Source: Pseudonocardia autotrophica
GTDB taxonomy: Bacteria > Actinomycetota > Actinomycetes > Mycobacteriales > Pseudonocardiaceae
DNA: 64,000 nucleotides
Assembly: GCF_000717175.1 (NCBI RefSeq)
Contig: NZ_JNYD01000022.1
Coordinates: 130,622 to 194,621, forward strand
Direction of reading: 5' to 3'
Shown here: piece by piece, positions 15,100-24,261 of the stretch
Numbering within the stretch: the first letter of the stretch is position 1
Layout of the letters: every line of letters starts with the position of its first letter
Translations under genes and position numbers: made by a program
The notes under the pieces: model-generated
The model's database searches: none
What the model saw: the letters and a program-made list of their open reading frames with translations, nothing else
What the model was told of the DNA's origin: nothing

Positions 15100-16269
15100 T
15101 TGTCGCACATCCTCATGGCCGGCGTCGGCGCGCACGGCCACACCAACCCGCACCTGGGCGTCGTCGCCGAGCTGGCCGAACGCGGCCACCGCGTCTCCTG
15201 GGTCATCCCCGGGTCCTTCGCCGCGACCGTCGCGGCGGCGGGCGCGGTCCCGCTCGTCGTCGACTCCCTGGTGCCGGACGAGTCGCGGGGCGAGTCGTGG
15301 CCGGAGGACCCCGTCGCCGGCATGTCGATCTTCCTCGACGAGGCGGAGCACGTGTACCCGCAGGTCGAGAAGGCCCTCGCCGGCGACCCGCCCGACCTCG
15401 TGCTCTACGACATCGGCGGCTACCCCGGTCGCGCCCTCGCGGCGCGGTGGTGCCTGCCGCTCGTCCAGCTCTCGCCGTCGATGGTGGCGTGGGAGGGGTT
15501 CGAGGAGGACATGGCCGAGGCGCTGGCCTTCCGCAACACCCCGGAGCACGCCGCGTACCAGCGGCGGTTCCGGGCGTGGCTCGACGGGCTCGGCATCGCG
15601 CTCACGCCGGACGAGTTCGCCGGCCGGCCGCCGCGCTGCGTCGTCGAGATCCCGCGGGCCATGCAGCCGAACGCCGACCGGGTCGACGAGCGCGTGTACA
15701 CCTTCGTCGGGCCGGCGCTGGACCGGCGGCACGAGGAGTGGCCGGCCGATCCGTCGGGCACGGAGCAGATGGTGCTGGTGTCGCTGGGGTCGAACTACAC
15801 CCGGCAGCCGGACCTCTACCGGGCCTGTGTCGAGGCCTTCGCGCCGCTCGGCTGGCGGGTCGTGATCGCCGCGGGGGCGCACGTGTCGGCCGCGGAGATC
15901 GGGCCGTTGCCGTCGAACGTCGAGGTCCACCGGTGGGTGCCGCAGTTCGCGGCGCTCGGCCACGCCCGCGCCTTCGTGACGCACGCCGGCTCCGGCGGCT
16001 GCTCGGAGGGGCTCTACCAGGGCGTCCCGATGATCGCGGTGCCGCAGGCCGTCGACCAGTTCGGCAACGCGGCGCTGCTCGAGGCGCTCGGGGTCGGCCG
16101 GCACGTCCCGCGGGAGGAGGCGACGGCGGAGCGGCTGCGGCAGGCGTTGCTCGAGCTCACCGAGTCGCCGGAGGTGGCGACCCGCTGCGCCGCCCTGCGC
16201 GCGGAGGTCCGGGCGGAGGGTGGCGCCCGGGCCGCGGCCGACGTCGTGGAGTCCCTGCTGCCGGCGTGA
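15100..16269 (+). CDS. Macrolide-type UDP-glycosyltransferase (GT1)
   Basis: 389 residues. The N-terminus (SHILMAGVGAHGHTNPHLGVVAELAERGH) and the donor site near the C-terminus (HAGSGGCSEGLYQGVPMIAVPQAVDQFGNA) are those of the GT1 enzymes that inactivate macrolides by glucosylation, as well as of natural-product glycosyltransferases. I chose TTG at 15100 because GGAG sits five bases upstream and the peptide then begins like its relatives; in-frame ATG 15061 and GTG 15022 would add 13 or 26 Arg-rich residues coded through the leader hairpin. Resistance is an inference from family similarity. Confidence 0.87.
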   Translation: MSHILMAGVGAHGHTNPHLGVVAELAERGHRVSWVIPGSFAATVAAAGAVPLVVDSLVPDESRGESWPEDPVAGMSIFLDEAEHVYPQVEKALAGDPPDLVLYDIGGYPGRALAARWCLPLVQLSPSMVAWEGFEEDMAEALAFRNTPEHAAYQRRFRAWLDGLGIALTPDEFAGRPPRCVVEIPRAMQPNADRVDERVYTFVGPALDRRHEEWPADPSGTEQMVLVSLGSNYTRQPDLYRACVEAFAPLGWRVVIAAGAHVSAAEIGPLPSNVEVHRWVPQFAALGHARAFVTHAGSGGCSEGLYQGVPMIAVPQAVDQFGNAALLEALGVGRHVPREEATAERLRQALLELTESPEVATRCAALRAEVRAEGGARAAADVVESLLPA

Positions 16270-16270
16270 G

Positions 16271-16831
16271 TCAGGAGTCGGCGGGGGCGCGGGAGACCAT
16301 CCAGCGGTGCCCGGCGGGGTCGACGACGACGCCGCCGCGCCCGTAGGGCGAGTCCGTGACCGGCCGCTCCAGGTACGCACCCCGCGCGACCGCCCGTTCC
16401 ACCACGGCGTCGGGGTCGGCGACCTCGAGGCGCAGCGACACCGACACCGCGTCCGGCGCCGGCGCCCGCAGCCCCAGCTCGGGGAACTCCTCGGCGAGCA
16501 TCACGACCGAGTCGCCGAGCGCCATCTCCGCGTGCCCGATCCGCCCGTCCGGCATCACGATCGGCTCGCCGCGGCGGACCGCGCCGAACACGTCGACGTA
16601 GAAGTCGAGGGCGGCCTCGGCGTCGGGGACGGCCAGGTACGGGGTCAGCGTGTGCAGCGGCAGTGCCGCCGCGGCGGTGGTCGCGGACTCGTCGGTCAGG
16701 CTCACGCGGCCCTCCTCGCTCTCGGGCCCGAGCACCAGCCGTTCGAGGCGCCCGCGCAACCGCGCGGCGAACCCCGGATCGGGGTGGACGGGCCGGATCG
16801 GCTCGCGGAGGACGTCCAGCGGATCGGTCAT
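16271..16831 (-). CDS. VOC-domain protein paired with an ECF sigma factor
   Basis: 186 residues. About the first 40 residues (DVLREPIRPVHPDPGFAARLRGRLERLVLG) form a conserved helical lead-in. The rest is a glyoxalase/bleomycin-resistance (VOC) fold of the PhnB-like kind: PYLAVPDAEAALDFYVDVFGA to YGRGGVVVDPAGHRWMVS. Its ATG overlaps the sigma factor stop (ATGA). The tight coupling suggests it modulates the sigma factor, and the lead-in may contact it. No catalytic assignment is possible. Confidence 0.8.
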   Translation of the reverse strand: MTDPLDVLREPIRPVHPDPGFAARLRGRLERLVLGPESEEGRVSLTDESATTAAAALPLHTLTPYLAVPDAEAALDFYVDVFGAVRRGEPIVMPDGRIGHAEMALGDSVVMLAEEFPELGLRAPAPDAVSVSLRLEVADPDAVVERAVARGAYLERPVTDSPYGRGGVVVDPAGHRWMVSRAPADS

Positions 16832-17370
16832 GCCGGGCCTCCTCCGGTCCAGTCGGTGTGGGCGGTGTAGCTGCGCCGGTACGCGCCGCGCGCCCGGACG
16901 AGCAGCGCCTCGGTGGCGTGCACGGTCCGGCCCATGATCTCGGCGACCTCGGGGACGGAGAGCCCGTCGAGGTAACGCAGGGTCAGGGCGGCCCGGTGCT
17001 GCGGGGCCTGGGCGTCGAGGACCTCGCGGGCGAGCAGGGCGTCGAGCTCGGCCTCCCAGGGGTCCTCGGCCTCCGGTGCCTCCAGCACCCGGAGCGCGCG
17101 GTCCCGGATCTCCAGCGACCGCCAGTGGTCGACGAGCTTGTGCCGGGCGATCCCGACCAGCCACGCCGTGCTGACCCGCGGCGTGCCGGACCGGCACGCC
17201 GCGACCGCGGCCAGGAACACCTCCGCCGTGAGGTCCTCGGCGAGCGCCCGCCGGCCGCAGCGGGCCAGCAGGTAGCCGTAGATCTCGGGCAGCGCGGAGT
17301 CGTACAGGGCGAGCAGGTCGAGCCCCGGGTCGGGCTCGACCCCGCTCGTGGGGCCCTGTGGTCCGCTCAC
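16828..17370 (-). CDS. ECF-subfamily RNA polymerase sigma factor
   Basis: 180 residues. Region 2 reads EIYGYLLARCGRRALAEDLTAEVFLAAV and region 4 ALTLRYLDGLSVPEVAEIMGRTVHATEALLVRARGAYRR, both typical. The GTG start at 17370 follows GGAGGGG closely. It lies upstream of and overlaps the VOC gene, so both are one transcript. No separate anti-sigma gene is visible. Confidence 0.9.
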   Translation of the reverse strand: MSGPQGPTSGVEPDPGLDLLALYDSALPEIYGYLLARCGRRALAEDLTAEVFLAAVAACRSGTPRVSTAWLVGIARHKLVDHWRSLEIRDRALRVLEAPEAEDPWEAELDALLAREVLDAQAPQHRAALTLRYLDGLSVPEVAEIMGRTVHATEALLVRARGAYRRSYTAHTDWTGGGPA

Positions 17371-17427
17371 ACCCCTCCATCGGACGGCGCGGCGGCGCTC
17401 CGACGGTCGTTCACCCGATCGTCGTAC

Positions 17428-18477
17428 TCAGGCACCGGCGAGGAACGCGAGCAGGACCTCGGTCCAGCGGTCCGCGGCGTCGACGTGCGGGCCGTGCCCG
17501 CTGCCGTCGAAGATCTCGACGGTGACCCGCCCGCCCGCGGCGGCGTACGCGTCGAGCACCTCGCGGATCTGGGTGACCATCGGCTGCGCGGGGAATCCCT
17601 CCTCGCCGGGCCAACCGGGGACCGCGCCGCTCGCGCCGAGCACGCCGAAGTCGAGCGGGGACGCGTCGGACACGACGAGGTCCGCGCTCCCGTGGGTCCA
17701 GAGCACCGGCGGCTTCGGGTCGAGGTCCACGAGGTCCGCCCACCGGCAGTACTTCGGCGACAACGCGTTCAGGATGCCGCGGCTGCCGGGCGCGATGCCC
17801 GGCCAGTGCGACGACGTCGCGGTGTCACCGGGGTAGCCGTCGTCGCCGACGAGGGTCTTGAGCACCTCCGCGACCAGGACGTCCTCGCGGTCCGAGGGCA
17901 GCTGGTAGGTCGGCGACCAGTACAGCGCCCGCATGACGTTGCGGATGGAGAAGGCGCTCTCGTCCGAGGCGTCCTGCGCGGCGAGCCGCGCGACGACCTC
18001 GGGGTTGGCCGCGCCGCCGCCCGAACCGGCGAAGTCGGGGGAGACCGGCGAGCCGTCGGCGCGGACGCCGCCGTAGCCGTAGGGGGAGACCGGGTCGAGG
18101 AAGGTCAGCGAGGCGACGGGCAGGCTCTTCGCGTACGCGGCGATCGCGGCGCCGGCCGTGGACCAGCCCACGAGGTGCGGCGGCCGGTCGATCCCGAGGG
18201 CGCGCAGCAGCGAGGCGGTGTCGTCCGCCCAGTCGCCGAGGCCGCGGGTGGCGTCGAGCGCCTTCGGCTCGGTGTCGCCGAAGCCGCGCATGTCCGGCGC
18301 GATCACCCGGTACCGCTCGCCCAACCGGGGCATGAGGTGCTCGTAGAAGCGGGCGGTGGAGAGGTTGCCGTGCAGCAGGACGAGCGGCTCGCCGCCCTCG
18401 GGACCGGACTCCAGCAGGTGCATGCGGAGGCGGTCGGTGTCGACGGTGGCGGACCGCACTCCGCGCAGCAGCGTCAT
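17428..18477 (-). CDS. Alpha/beta hydrolase
   Basis: 349 residues with an alpha/beta hydrolase fold: oxyanion region LLHGNLSTARF, APDMRGFGDTEP, nucleophile elbow GWSTAG with Ser106, and a final His in GSGHGPHVD. There is a long insert after the nucleophile, probably a lid. The substrate is unknown. It is divergent from a 2-hydroxyacid dehydrogenase gene 61 bases away. Confidence 0.88.
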   Translation of the reverse strand: MTLLRGVRSATVDTDRLRMHLLESGPEGGEPLVLLHGNLSTARFYEHLMPRLGERYRVIAPDMRGFGDTEPKALDATRGLGDWADDTASLLRALGIDRPPHLVGWSTAGAAIAAYAKSLPVASLTFLDPVSPYGYGGVRADGSPVSPDFAGSGGGAANPEVVARLAAQDASDESAFSIRNVMRALYWSPTYQLPSDREDVLVAEVLKTLVGDDGYPGDTATSSHWPGIAPGSRGILNALSPKYCRWADLVDLDPKPPVLWTHGSADLVVSDASPLDFGVLGASGAVPGWPGEEGFPAQPMVTQIREVLDAYAAAGGRVTVEIFDGSGHGPHVDAADRWTEVLLAFLAGA

Positions 18478-18537
18478 GGCGTGATCGTCGGGGGCCGGTG
18501 GCGTGTGGTCAATCCGCCGTCCGGCAGGGTCGGGGAC

Positions 18538-19581
18538 GTGCGCGTCGTCCTGGCCACCCCGCTCGACGAGGACCTCTGCCGGCTCGTCGAGGAGCGGGAA
18601 CCCCGCCTGACCCTGGTCCGCGAGCACGCGCTGCTGCCGCCGATGCGCTGGCCCTCCGACCACACCGGCGACCCGGACTGGCGGCGCACCCCCGCACAGC
18701 AGCGGCGGTTCGAGGAGCTGCTCGACTCCGCCGACGCCCTCTACGGCATCCCCGGCGAGCACGACGCCGCCGCGCTGGCCCGTACCGTCGCGGCCAACCC
18801 CCGGCTGCGCTGGGTGCAGACCATGGCCGCCGGGGGAGGGGCCACGGTCCGTGCCGCGGGCCTCACCGCGGCGCAGCTGGAGCGGGTCGTCTTCACGACC
18901 ACGGCGGGCGTGCACGGTGGCCCGCTCGCCGAGTTCGCCGTGTTCGGCCTGCTCGCGGGGGCCAAGACCCTGCCGCGGCTGCAGGCCCGGCAACGCGCGC
19001 ACGAGTGGGGCCCGCGGTGGTTCATGGGGCAGCTCGCCGACCGGACCGTCCTCGTGGTGGGCCTCGGCGGGATCGGCCGCGAGGTGGTGCGGCGGCTGCG
19101 CGCCTTCGACTGCCGGGTGATCGGGACCGCGCGCCGGCCGGGGCCGCCGCCCGAGGGCGTCGACGAGGTGGTGCACCCCGACGACCTCGCCTCCGTCGTC
19201 GGGCGGGTCGACGGGATCGTCGTGACGCTGCCCGCCACGGCCGCGACCGAGCGCCTGATCGGCCCCGCGATGCTGGCGGCGGTCCGGCCGGACTGCACGC
19301 TGGTCAACGTCGGGCGCGGCACGGTGATCGACGAGCCGGCCCTGGTCGAGGCGCTGCGCGACGGGCGGATCGGGTTCGCCGCGCTCGACGTGGTGGCGGA
19401 GGAGCCCCTCGACCCGGCCAGCCCGCTGTGGGACCTCGAGAACGTCCTGATCAGCCCGCACACCGCCACCCTCGACCGGCAGGAGGACCGGCGGATCGCG
19501 GAGCTGTTCGCGGACAACGCCTCCCGCCTGCTCGACGGCCGCCCACTACGCAACATCGTCGACACCGTCGAGTTCTACTGA
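18538..19581 (+). CDS. D-2-hydroxyacid dehydrogenase
   Basis: 347 residues. The nucleotide-binding motif is GLGGIGREV near residues 174-182. The catalytic Arg lies in LVNVGRGTVID (about residue 260), Glu in VVAEEPLDP and His in ISPHTATLD (about 308), so the Arg-Glu-His triad is present. It should interconvert a 2-oxoacid and its D-2-hydroxy form with NAD(P)H. The GTG at 18538 is taken as start (RVVLATPLD); in-frame sequence further upstream is antisense to the hydrolase gene. Confidence 0.9.
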   Translation: MRVVLATPLDEDLCRLVEEREPRLTLVREHALLPPMRWPSDHTGDPDWRRTPAQQRRFEELLDSADALYGIPGEHDAAALARTVAANPRLRWVQTMAAGGGATVRAAGLTAAQLERVVFTTTAGVHGGPLAEFAVFGLLAGAKTLPRLQARQRAHEWGPRWFMGQLADRTVLVVGLGGIGREVVRRLRAFDCRVIGTARRPGPPPEGVDEVVHPDDLASVVGRVDGIVVTLPATAATERLIGPAMLAAVRPDCTLVNVGRGTVIDEPALVEALRDGRIGFAALDVVAEEPLDPASPLWDLENVLISPHTATLDRQEDRRIAELFADNASRLLDGRPLRNIVDTVEFY

Positions 19582-19687
19582 GCGCGTTCGTCTCGCCCGC
19601 GTGGCTCGCGTCGCACTCGCCGCCGTGGCCGGGGTTCGCACTGGTCGGGCTCGGTATCCGGCCCTGTCCCGGGCCGCGGCGACGATC

Positions 19688-19712
19688 GGCGCCCGCATCC
19701 TGTGCGGGCGCC
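19688..19712. terminator. Convergent-gene hairpin terminator
   Basis: GGCGCCCGCA and TGCGGGCGCC form a perfect 10-bp stem with a five-base loop between the dehydrogenase and the convergent CoA ligase gene. Confidence 0.65.
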
Positions 19713-19728
19713 GGTGCCGTGTGGGGCG

Positions 19729-21285
19729 CTACGCCGTGACGGGGTGGTTCTGCCGCAGGCGGTAGCGCTGGACCTTCCCGGTCGCGGTCTTCGGCAGCTC
19801 CTCGACCACGATCACCGAGCGCGGCCGCTTGAACGAGGCCAGGCCCGCCCTGCAGAAGGCCACCACCTCGTCCGGGTCGACCACCGCACCCGCCCGCGGC
19901 ACGACGTAGGCGACGGGCTTGTCCAGGCCGTCGGCGTCCGGGATCCCGACGACGACCGCCTCGGCCAGCGCCGGGTGCTCCAGCAGCCGGGACTCCACCT
20001 CGGCCGGCGCGACCCAGATCCCGCCGACCTTGAGCACGTCGTCCGTGCGGCCGAGGCAGGTGAGGCTGCCGTCGTCGTTGCGCACGTACTGGTCCCCGGT
20101 GCGCATCCACTCGCCCTGGAACACCTGCCGGTTCACGGCGGTGCGGCACCAGTACCCGGTGCAGATCGAGTCGCCGGAGATCCACAACATGCCGGACTCG
20201 CCGGTCCCGGAGATCACCGAGCCGTCCGTGCGGCGCAGCTCGATCTCGTAGCCGGGCACCGGGAAGCCCGAGCTGCCCGGCACGACGGCGCCGGGCCGGT
20301 TCGAGATGAAGATGTGCAGGGCCTCGGTGGAGCCGATGCCGTCGAGGATCTCGACGCCGAAGCGGTCCCGGATGCCGGTGAACATGCGGGCCGGCAGGGT
20401 CTCGCCGGCCGAGACGCCCTGCCGGACGCCGGCGAGGGCGTCGTCGGGCACGTCGGCGGCCAGCAGCGGGCCCCAGAAGCTGGGGACGCCGAACAGCAGC
20501 GTGGCGCCGTAGGTCCGGGCGTCGCTCGCGATGAGGTCCGGCGTCGGACGGGCGGGCTGCAGCACCGCCGAGGCGCCGACCGACAGCGGGAAGAACATCG
20601 AGTTGCCGATGCCGTACGCGAAGAAGAGCTTGGCGACGGACAGGCACACGTCGTCCGGCCGGATGCCGAGGACCTGCTGCCCGTAGGTCTCGGCGACGTA
20701 GCGGATGTCCGCGTGCCGGTGCATCGCGCCCTTGGGCTTGCCGGTGGTGCCGGACGTGTAGAGCCACAGGGCGGGCGACTCGTCCCAGGTGGGGTACGCG
20801 GCCTCGAGCGGCGCACCGGCGGCGAGCATCTGCTCCCAGGTCAGGGCACTGACGCCGGGCGCGGGCGCGACCGGGTCGGCGCCGGCGAGGACGAGCTGGC
20901 GCAGGTCCGGCGCGCTGGCCGCGGCGCTGTGCACGGCCTCGGTGAACTGGTGGCTGCCGATCAGCACGCGGGCACGGGAGTCGACGACGAGCGTGCCCAG
21001 CTCGGCGCCCGTGAGCATCGTGGAGCACGGCACGGCGACCGCGCCGAGGTACATGGTGGCGAGGATGCCGGTGAACAGCTCGACGTCGTCGGCCATGCAG
21101 AGCACGACCCGCTCCTCGGGACGCACGCCGATCCCGGCCAGCCCACCGGCGACCCGGCGGACCTCCGCGGCGAGCTCCGAGTAGGTGAGGGTGCCCCGCG
21201 GGTGGTGGACCGCGGTGCGGGCGCCGTCGCCCGCCGACACCCGGCTTTCGGTCAGGTACTCCGCAGCGTTGAAGAGTTCGCTCAT
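19729..21285 (-). CDS. Benzoate-CoA ligase family AMP-forming acyl-CoA synthetase
   Basis: 518 residues. ANL-superfamily motifs are clear: YTSGTTGKPKGAMH (phosphate loop), GIGSTEALHIFISNRPG, the adenylate-binding TGDQY and the C-terminal GGIWVAPAEVE hinge, with the catalytic Lys in LPKTATGKVQRY. HIFISN and FFAYGIGNSMFFPLSVGA are typical of benzoate- and hydroxybenzoate-CoA ligases. No other aromatic degradation genes adjoin it, although a pcaC-like gene is 24 kb away. The ATG lies at 21285. Confidence 0.88.
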   Translation of the reverse strand: MSELFNAAEYLTESRVSAGDGARTAVHHPRGTLTYSELAAEVRRVAGGLAGIGVRPEERVVLCMADDVELFTGILATMYLGAVAVPCSTMLTGAELGTLVVDSRARVLIGSHQFTEAVHSAAASAPDLRQLVLAGADPVAPAPGVSALTWEQMLAAGAPLEAAYPTWDESPALWLYTSGTTGKPKGAMHRHADIRYVAETYGQQVLGIRPDDVCLSVAKLFFAYGIGNSMFFPLSVGASAVLQPARPTPDLIASDARTYGATLLFGVPSFWGPLLAADVPDDALAGVRQGVSAGETLPARMFTGIRDRFGVEILDGIGSTEALHIFISNRPGAVVPGSSGFPVPGYEIELRRTDGSVISGTGESGMLWISGDSICTGYWCRTAVNRQVFQGEWMRTGDQYVRNDDGSLTCLGRTDDVLKVGGIWVAPAEVESRLLEHPALAEAVVVGIPDADGLDKPVAYVVPRAGAVVDPDEVVAFCRAGLASFKRPRSVIVVEELPKTATGKVQRYRLRQNHPVTA

Positions 21286-21441
21286 GAACCGGGCTCCTGT
21301 GCCTGTTCGGGTGGTCGAACTCTACAGCGAGATCACGCGCCGTCAACGACGCGTAGAAGATCACCTCTCCCGTGCGCGGCGGGGATTTGCTACCAATGAG
21401 TCGGGGTAGGCGCCGGTGCCACCCCTTCGTAGGAGGTATTC

Positions 21442-23283
21442 GTGACGACCGCCCCTCCGACGCCCGTCGTCGGACTCCGTCGTGAGCGGGAGGTGCTGAC
21501 GGTCGCCCTGGCGACCGGCCGGCACGTCGTGCTCGAAGGGCCGCCCGGCACGGGCAAGTCCACCCTGCTGCGGTCGATCGCGCGCGAGGCCGGGCAGCAC
21601 GTCGTGTTCGTGGAGGGCAACGCCGAGCTCACGCCGGCCCGCCTGATCGGCGCCTTCGACCCGGCGCAGGTGCTCAACGAGGGTTACCTGCCGGCGAGCT
21701 TCGTCGACGGCCCGCTGCTGACCGCCATGCGCGAGGGCGGGCTGCTCTACCTCGAGGAGCTCAACCGGGTCCCCGAGGAGACGCTCAACGTCCTGATCAC
21801 CGTTCTCACGGAGGGTGAGATCGCGGTGCCGCGGCTCGGCACGGTCACGGCGGGGCCGGGCTTCCGGCTGATCGCCGCCATGAACCCGTTCGACGCCATC
21901 GGGACCGCCCGCGTCAGCCAGGCCATCGCCGACCGGATGTGCCGGGTGGTGCTCGGCTACCAGTCCGAGGACGCGGAGCGGGCGATCACGACCTCGGTGA
22001 GCGGGGTGGACGGCTGGGTGAACGAGCTGTCCGTCGGGCTCACGCGGGCCACCCGCGAGCACCGGGACCTGCGGATGGGCTCGTCCGTCCGCGGGGCGAT
22101 CGACCTCGCGCACGTGCTCACCGGGCTCGCGCAGCTGCGCGGCGAGGACAAGCCCGCCCGCGAGACCGCGCGCGACGCCGCGCACGCCGCCCTGTCCGGC
22201 CGGATCAAGGTCGCCGACGGGCTGGACCGCACCCCGGAGTCGGTGATCGACGAGCTGCTGGAGCGGCTCTGGCCGGAGGACGCGCCCGAGCCGACCGACC
22301 GGGAGGAGTCCGACCCGGGAAAAGCTGACGGCCCCCCTCCTCCGGGATCGGGGGGCCAGTCCGGGCGGGACAAGCCGCAGAACAGCCGGGGCCAGCGCAC
22401 GATGGGCCGCGGCGAGCTCGGCTCCCGGCACGAGCGTTTCGAGGAGATCTCGCCGGAGGTCGGCCAGCTCGACGAGGCGGCGTTCGACTCGGCGCTCGCC
22501 GAGAACCCCGAGCAGGCCGCGGCGCTGCTCGCCGACCTCGCGGTCGCCACGGACGCGACGCTGCGGGCCCAGGCGCGCAAGCTCGCGGGCCGGGTGTTCA
22601 TCCAGCTCGGCAAGGTCGGGCCGGCCAAGGCGCGGGGCACCCGGAAGATCGCCCCGGCCAAGGGCGGCGACGGCGACCTCGACCTGGACCGCACGCTCGA
22701 CAACTGGCAGCCGACGGCGAGCCGGCGGCCGCGGCCGGACGAGATCGTCACCCGGGGGTGGACGGCCCACCGGCGTGCGGTGTCGCTCGTCGTCGACATC
22801 TCGGGGTCGATGCAGGGGCTGGCCGTGGCGCTGGCAGCAGTGTCCGCGGCCGGCGTCGTACTGGCGTCGGAGTCGGGTTCGGGCAAGCTCGAGCCCGGCG
22901 TGCTCGCCTTCGGCTCCCAGGTGCGCACCCTGCAGCGGCAGGGCGTGCGCCGGCCGCCGGACGAGCTGATCGGCGAGCTGGTCGCGCTGCGCGGGCACGG
23001 CACCACGGACGTGGCGGCGGCGCTGCGCGAGGCGTCGGTGCAGCTGGCGGGCGCGGTCGCCGACGAGCGGATGGTCGTGCTGCTGTCCGACTGCCTGCAC
23101 ACCTCGGGCGACGACCCGCTCACCGCCCTCGGCGGCATCGACCGGGTGCACGTGCTCTGTCCGCTGCCGGACGAGGACGCCGAGAAGGCCGCCCGCGCCC
23201 TCGCGGCGAAGGGCGGCGGCAGCTACCAGGCGGTGCGGCGGCTGGCCGACATCGCCCCGGCCCTGACCGCGGTCCTCTGCTGA
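21442..23283 (+). CDS. MoxR AAA+ ATPase fused to a von Willebrand A domain
   Basis: 613 residues. The first 280 are a MoxR-type AAA+ ATPase: Walker A GPPGTGKST at 33-41, Walker B LLYLEELNRV near 102 and sensor MNPFDAIG. A charged, Gly/Pro-rich linker (about 285-340) leads to a helical stretch and then a VWA domain with the metal-ion site DISGSM at Asp452. MoxR and VWA proteins are normally separate partners acting as chaperones for metalloenzymes or membrane complexes; here they are one chain. The GTG follows a perfect AGGAGG. It ends just before a strong hairpin. Confidence 0.88.
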   Translation: MTTAPPTPVVGLRREREVLTVALATGRHVVLEGPPGTGKSTLLRSIAREAGQHVVFVEGNAELTPARLIGAFDPAQVLNEGYLPASFVDGPLLTAMREGGLLYLEELNRVPEETLNVLITVLTEGEIAVPRLGTVTAGPGFRLIAAMNPFDAIGTARVSQAIADRMCRVVLGYQSEDAERAITTSVSGVDGWVNELSVGLTRATREHRDLRMGSSVRGAIDLAHVLTGLAQLRGEDKPARETARDAAHAALSGRIKVADGLDRTPESVIDELLERLWPEDAPEPTDREESDPGKADGPPPPGSGGQSGRDKPQNSRGQRTMGRGELGSRHERFEEISPEVGQLDEAAFDSALAENPEQAAALLADLAVATDATLRAQARKLAGRVFIQLGKVGPAKARGTRKIAPAKGGDGDLDLDRTLDNWQPTASRRPRPDEIVTRGWTAHRRAVSLVVDISGSMQGLAVALAAVSAAGVVLASESGSGKLEPGVLAFGSQVRTLQRQGVRRPPDELIGELVALRGHGTTDVAAALREASVQLAGAVADERMVVLLSDCLHTSGDDPLTALGGIDRVHVLCPLPDEDAEKAARALAAKGGGSYQAVRRLADIAPALTAVLC

Positions 23284-23285
23284 CC

Positions 23286-23327
23286 CGTGAGTGCCTACTG
23301 CCCCTAGAGGGGCGGTAGGCACTCACG
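23286..23327. terminator. Near-perfect 20-bp hairpin after the MoxR-VWA gene
   Basis: The sequence from 23286 to 23305 pairs with 23308-23327 through its whole length apart from one T-G pair, around a two-base loop. CGTGAGTGCCTAC at the left returns as GTAGGCACTCACG at the right. It begins two bases after the stop codon, so it is probably a terminator. Its very regular form also fits a dispersed palindromic element. Confidence 0.7.
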
Positions 23328-23362
23328 ACCCCCGGTGACCTGCGCGGGTAGGGTTCGGCGCC

Positions 23363-24181
23363 GTGGGGACCATCGTCAGCTTCCAGGCCCATCCCGACGA
23401 CGAGTCGATCACCACCGCGGGCACCCTCGCCAAGGCCGCCAAGGCCGGGCACCGCGTGGTGCTGGTCTTCGCGACGCGCGGTGAGCTGGGCGAACCCGTC
23501 CCGGGCGCGCTGGCCGACGGCGAGCAGCTGTCGGTGCGGCGCTCCGCGGAGTGCTACGAGTCGGCCAAGGTCCTCGGCGCCGCGCGCGTGGAGTTCCTGG
23601 GCTACGTCGACTCCGGGATGATGGGCGACCCGACCAACGACGCCCCGTACTGCTTCTGGCAGGCGGGCGTCGACCAGGCGGCGCGGCGGCTGGCGGTGAT
23701 CCTCGAGGAGGAGGAGCCGGACGTCCTCACCACCTACGACGACAACGGCAGCTACGGCCACCCCGACCACATCCAGGTCCACCGCGTCGGCAAGCGGGCG
23801 GCGGAGCTGGCCGGGGTGCCGGTCGTCGCGCAGAACACGATCAACCGCGACTGGATGCTGCGTGGCATGCGCGGGCTGCGGGCCTCCGGCGAGATCCCCG
23901 AGGGCTGGGAGACCCCGGACGAGACGATCCCGCCGCCCACCTTCGGCAAGCCCGAGGCCGAGATCACCCACCGGGTCGAGGCCGTGGACTTCGCGGAGCA
24001 GAAGCGCGCCTCGATGCGGGTGCACGCCAGCCAGATGGGGCCCGAGCACTTCATGCTCGCCATGCCGGACCCGATCTTCGCGATGGGCTTCGGCACGGAG
24101 TTCTACATCGTCACCGACCCGCCCAGCCCCGCCGCCGCGCCGGAGGTCTTCACGGACCTCTTCCTCCCGATGCGTCCCTGA
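23363..24181 (+). CDS. PIG-L family deacetylase
   Basis: 272 residues with the zinc motifs of the LmbE/PIG-L family: AHPDDE at residues 9-14 and GHPDH at about 132-136. Actinobacterial members remove acetyl groups from sugar amines, as in mycothiol synthesis or mycothiol-conjugate cleavage (MshB, Mca). The YGHPDHIQVHRVG context and length are similar to Mca/MshB, but I would not choose between them. The GTG start has TAGGGT eight bases upstream, so the mRNA is probably leaderless. Confidence 0.88.
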   Translation: MGTIVSFQAHPDDESITTAGTLAKAAKAGHRVVLVFATRGELGEPVPGALADGEQLSVRRSAECYESAKVLGAARVEFLGYVDSGMMGDPTNDAPYCFWQAGVDQAARRLAVILEEEEPDVLTTYDDNGSYGHPDHIQVHRVGKRAAELAGVPVVAQNTINRDWMLRGMRGLRASGEIPEGWETPDETIPPPTFGKPEAEITHRVEAVDFAEQKRASMRVHASQMGPEHFMLAMPDPIFAMGFGTEFYIVTDPPSPAAAPEVFTDLFLPMRP

Positions 24182-24261
24182 GCACCCGCTCCCGCAGCGC
24201 GGTTCAGCCGTCGCGGGCGGCCCGGCCACTCAACCCGACCCGCGATGTGGGCGTTGGGCGC

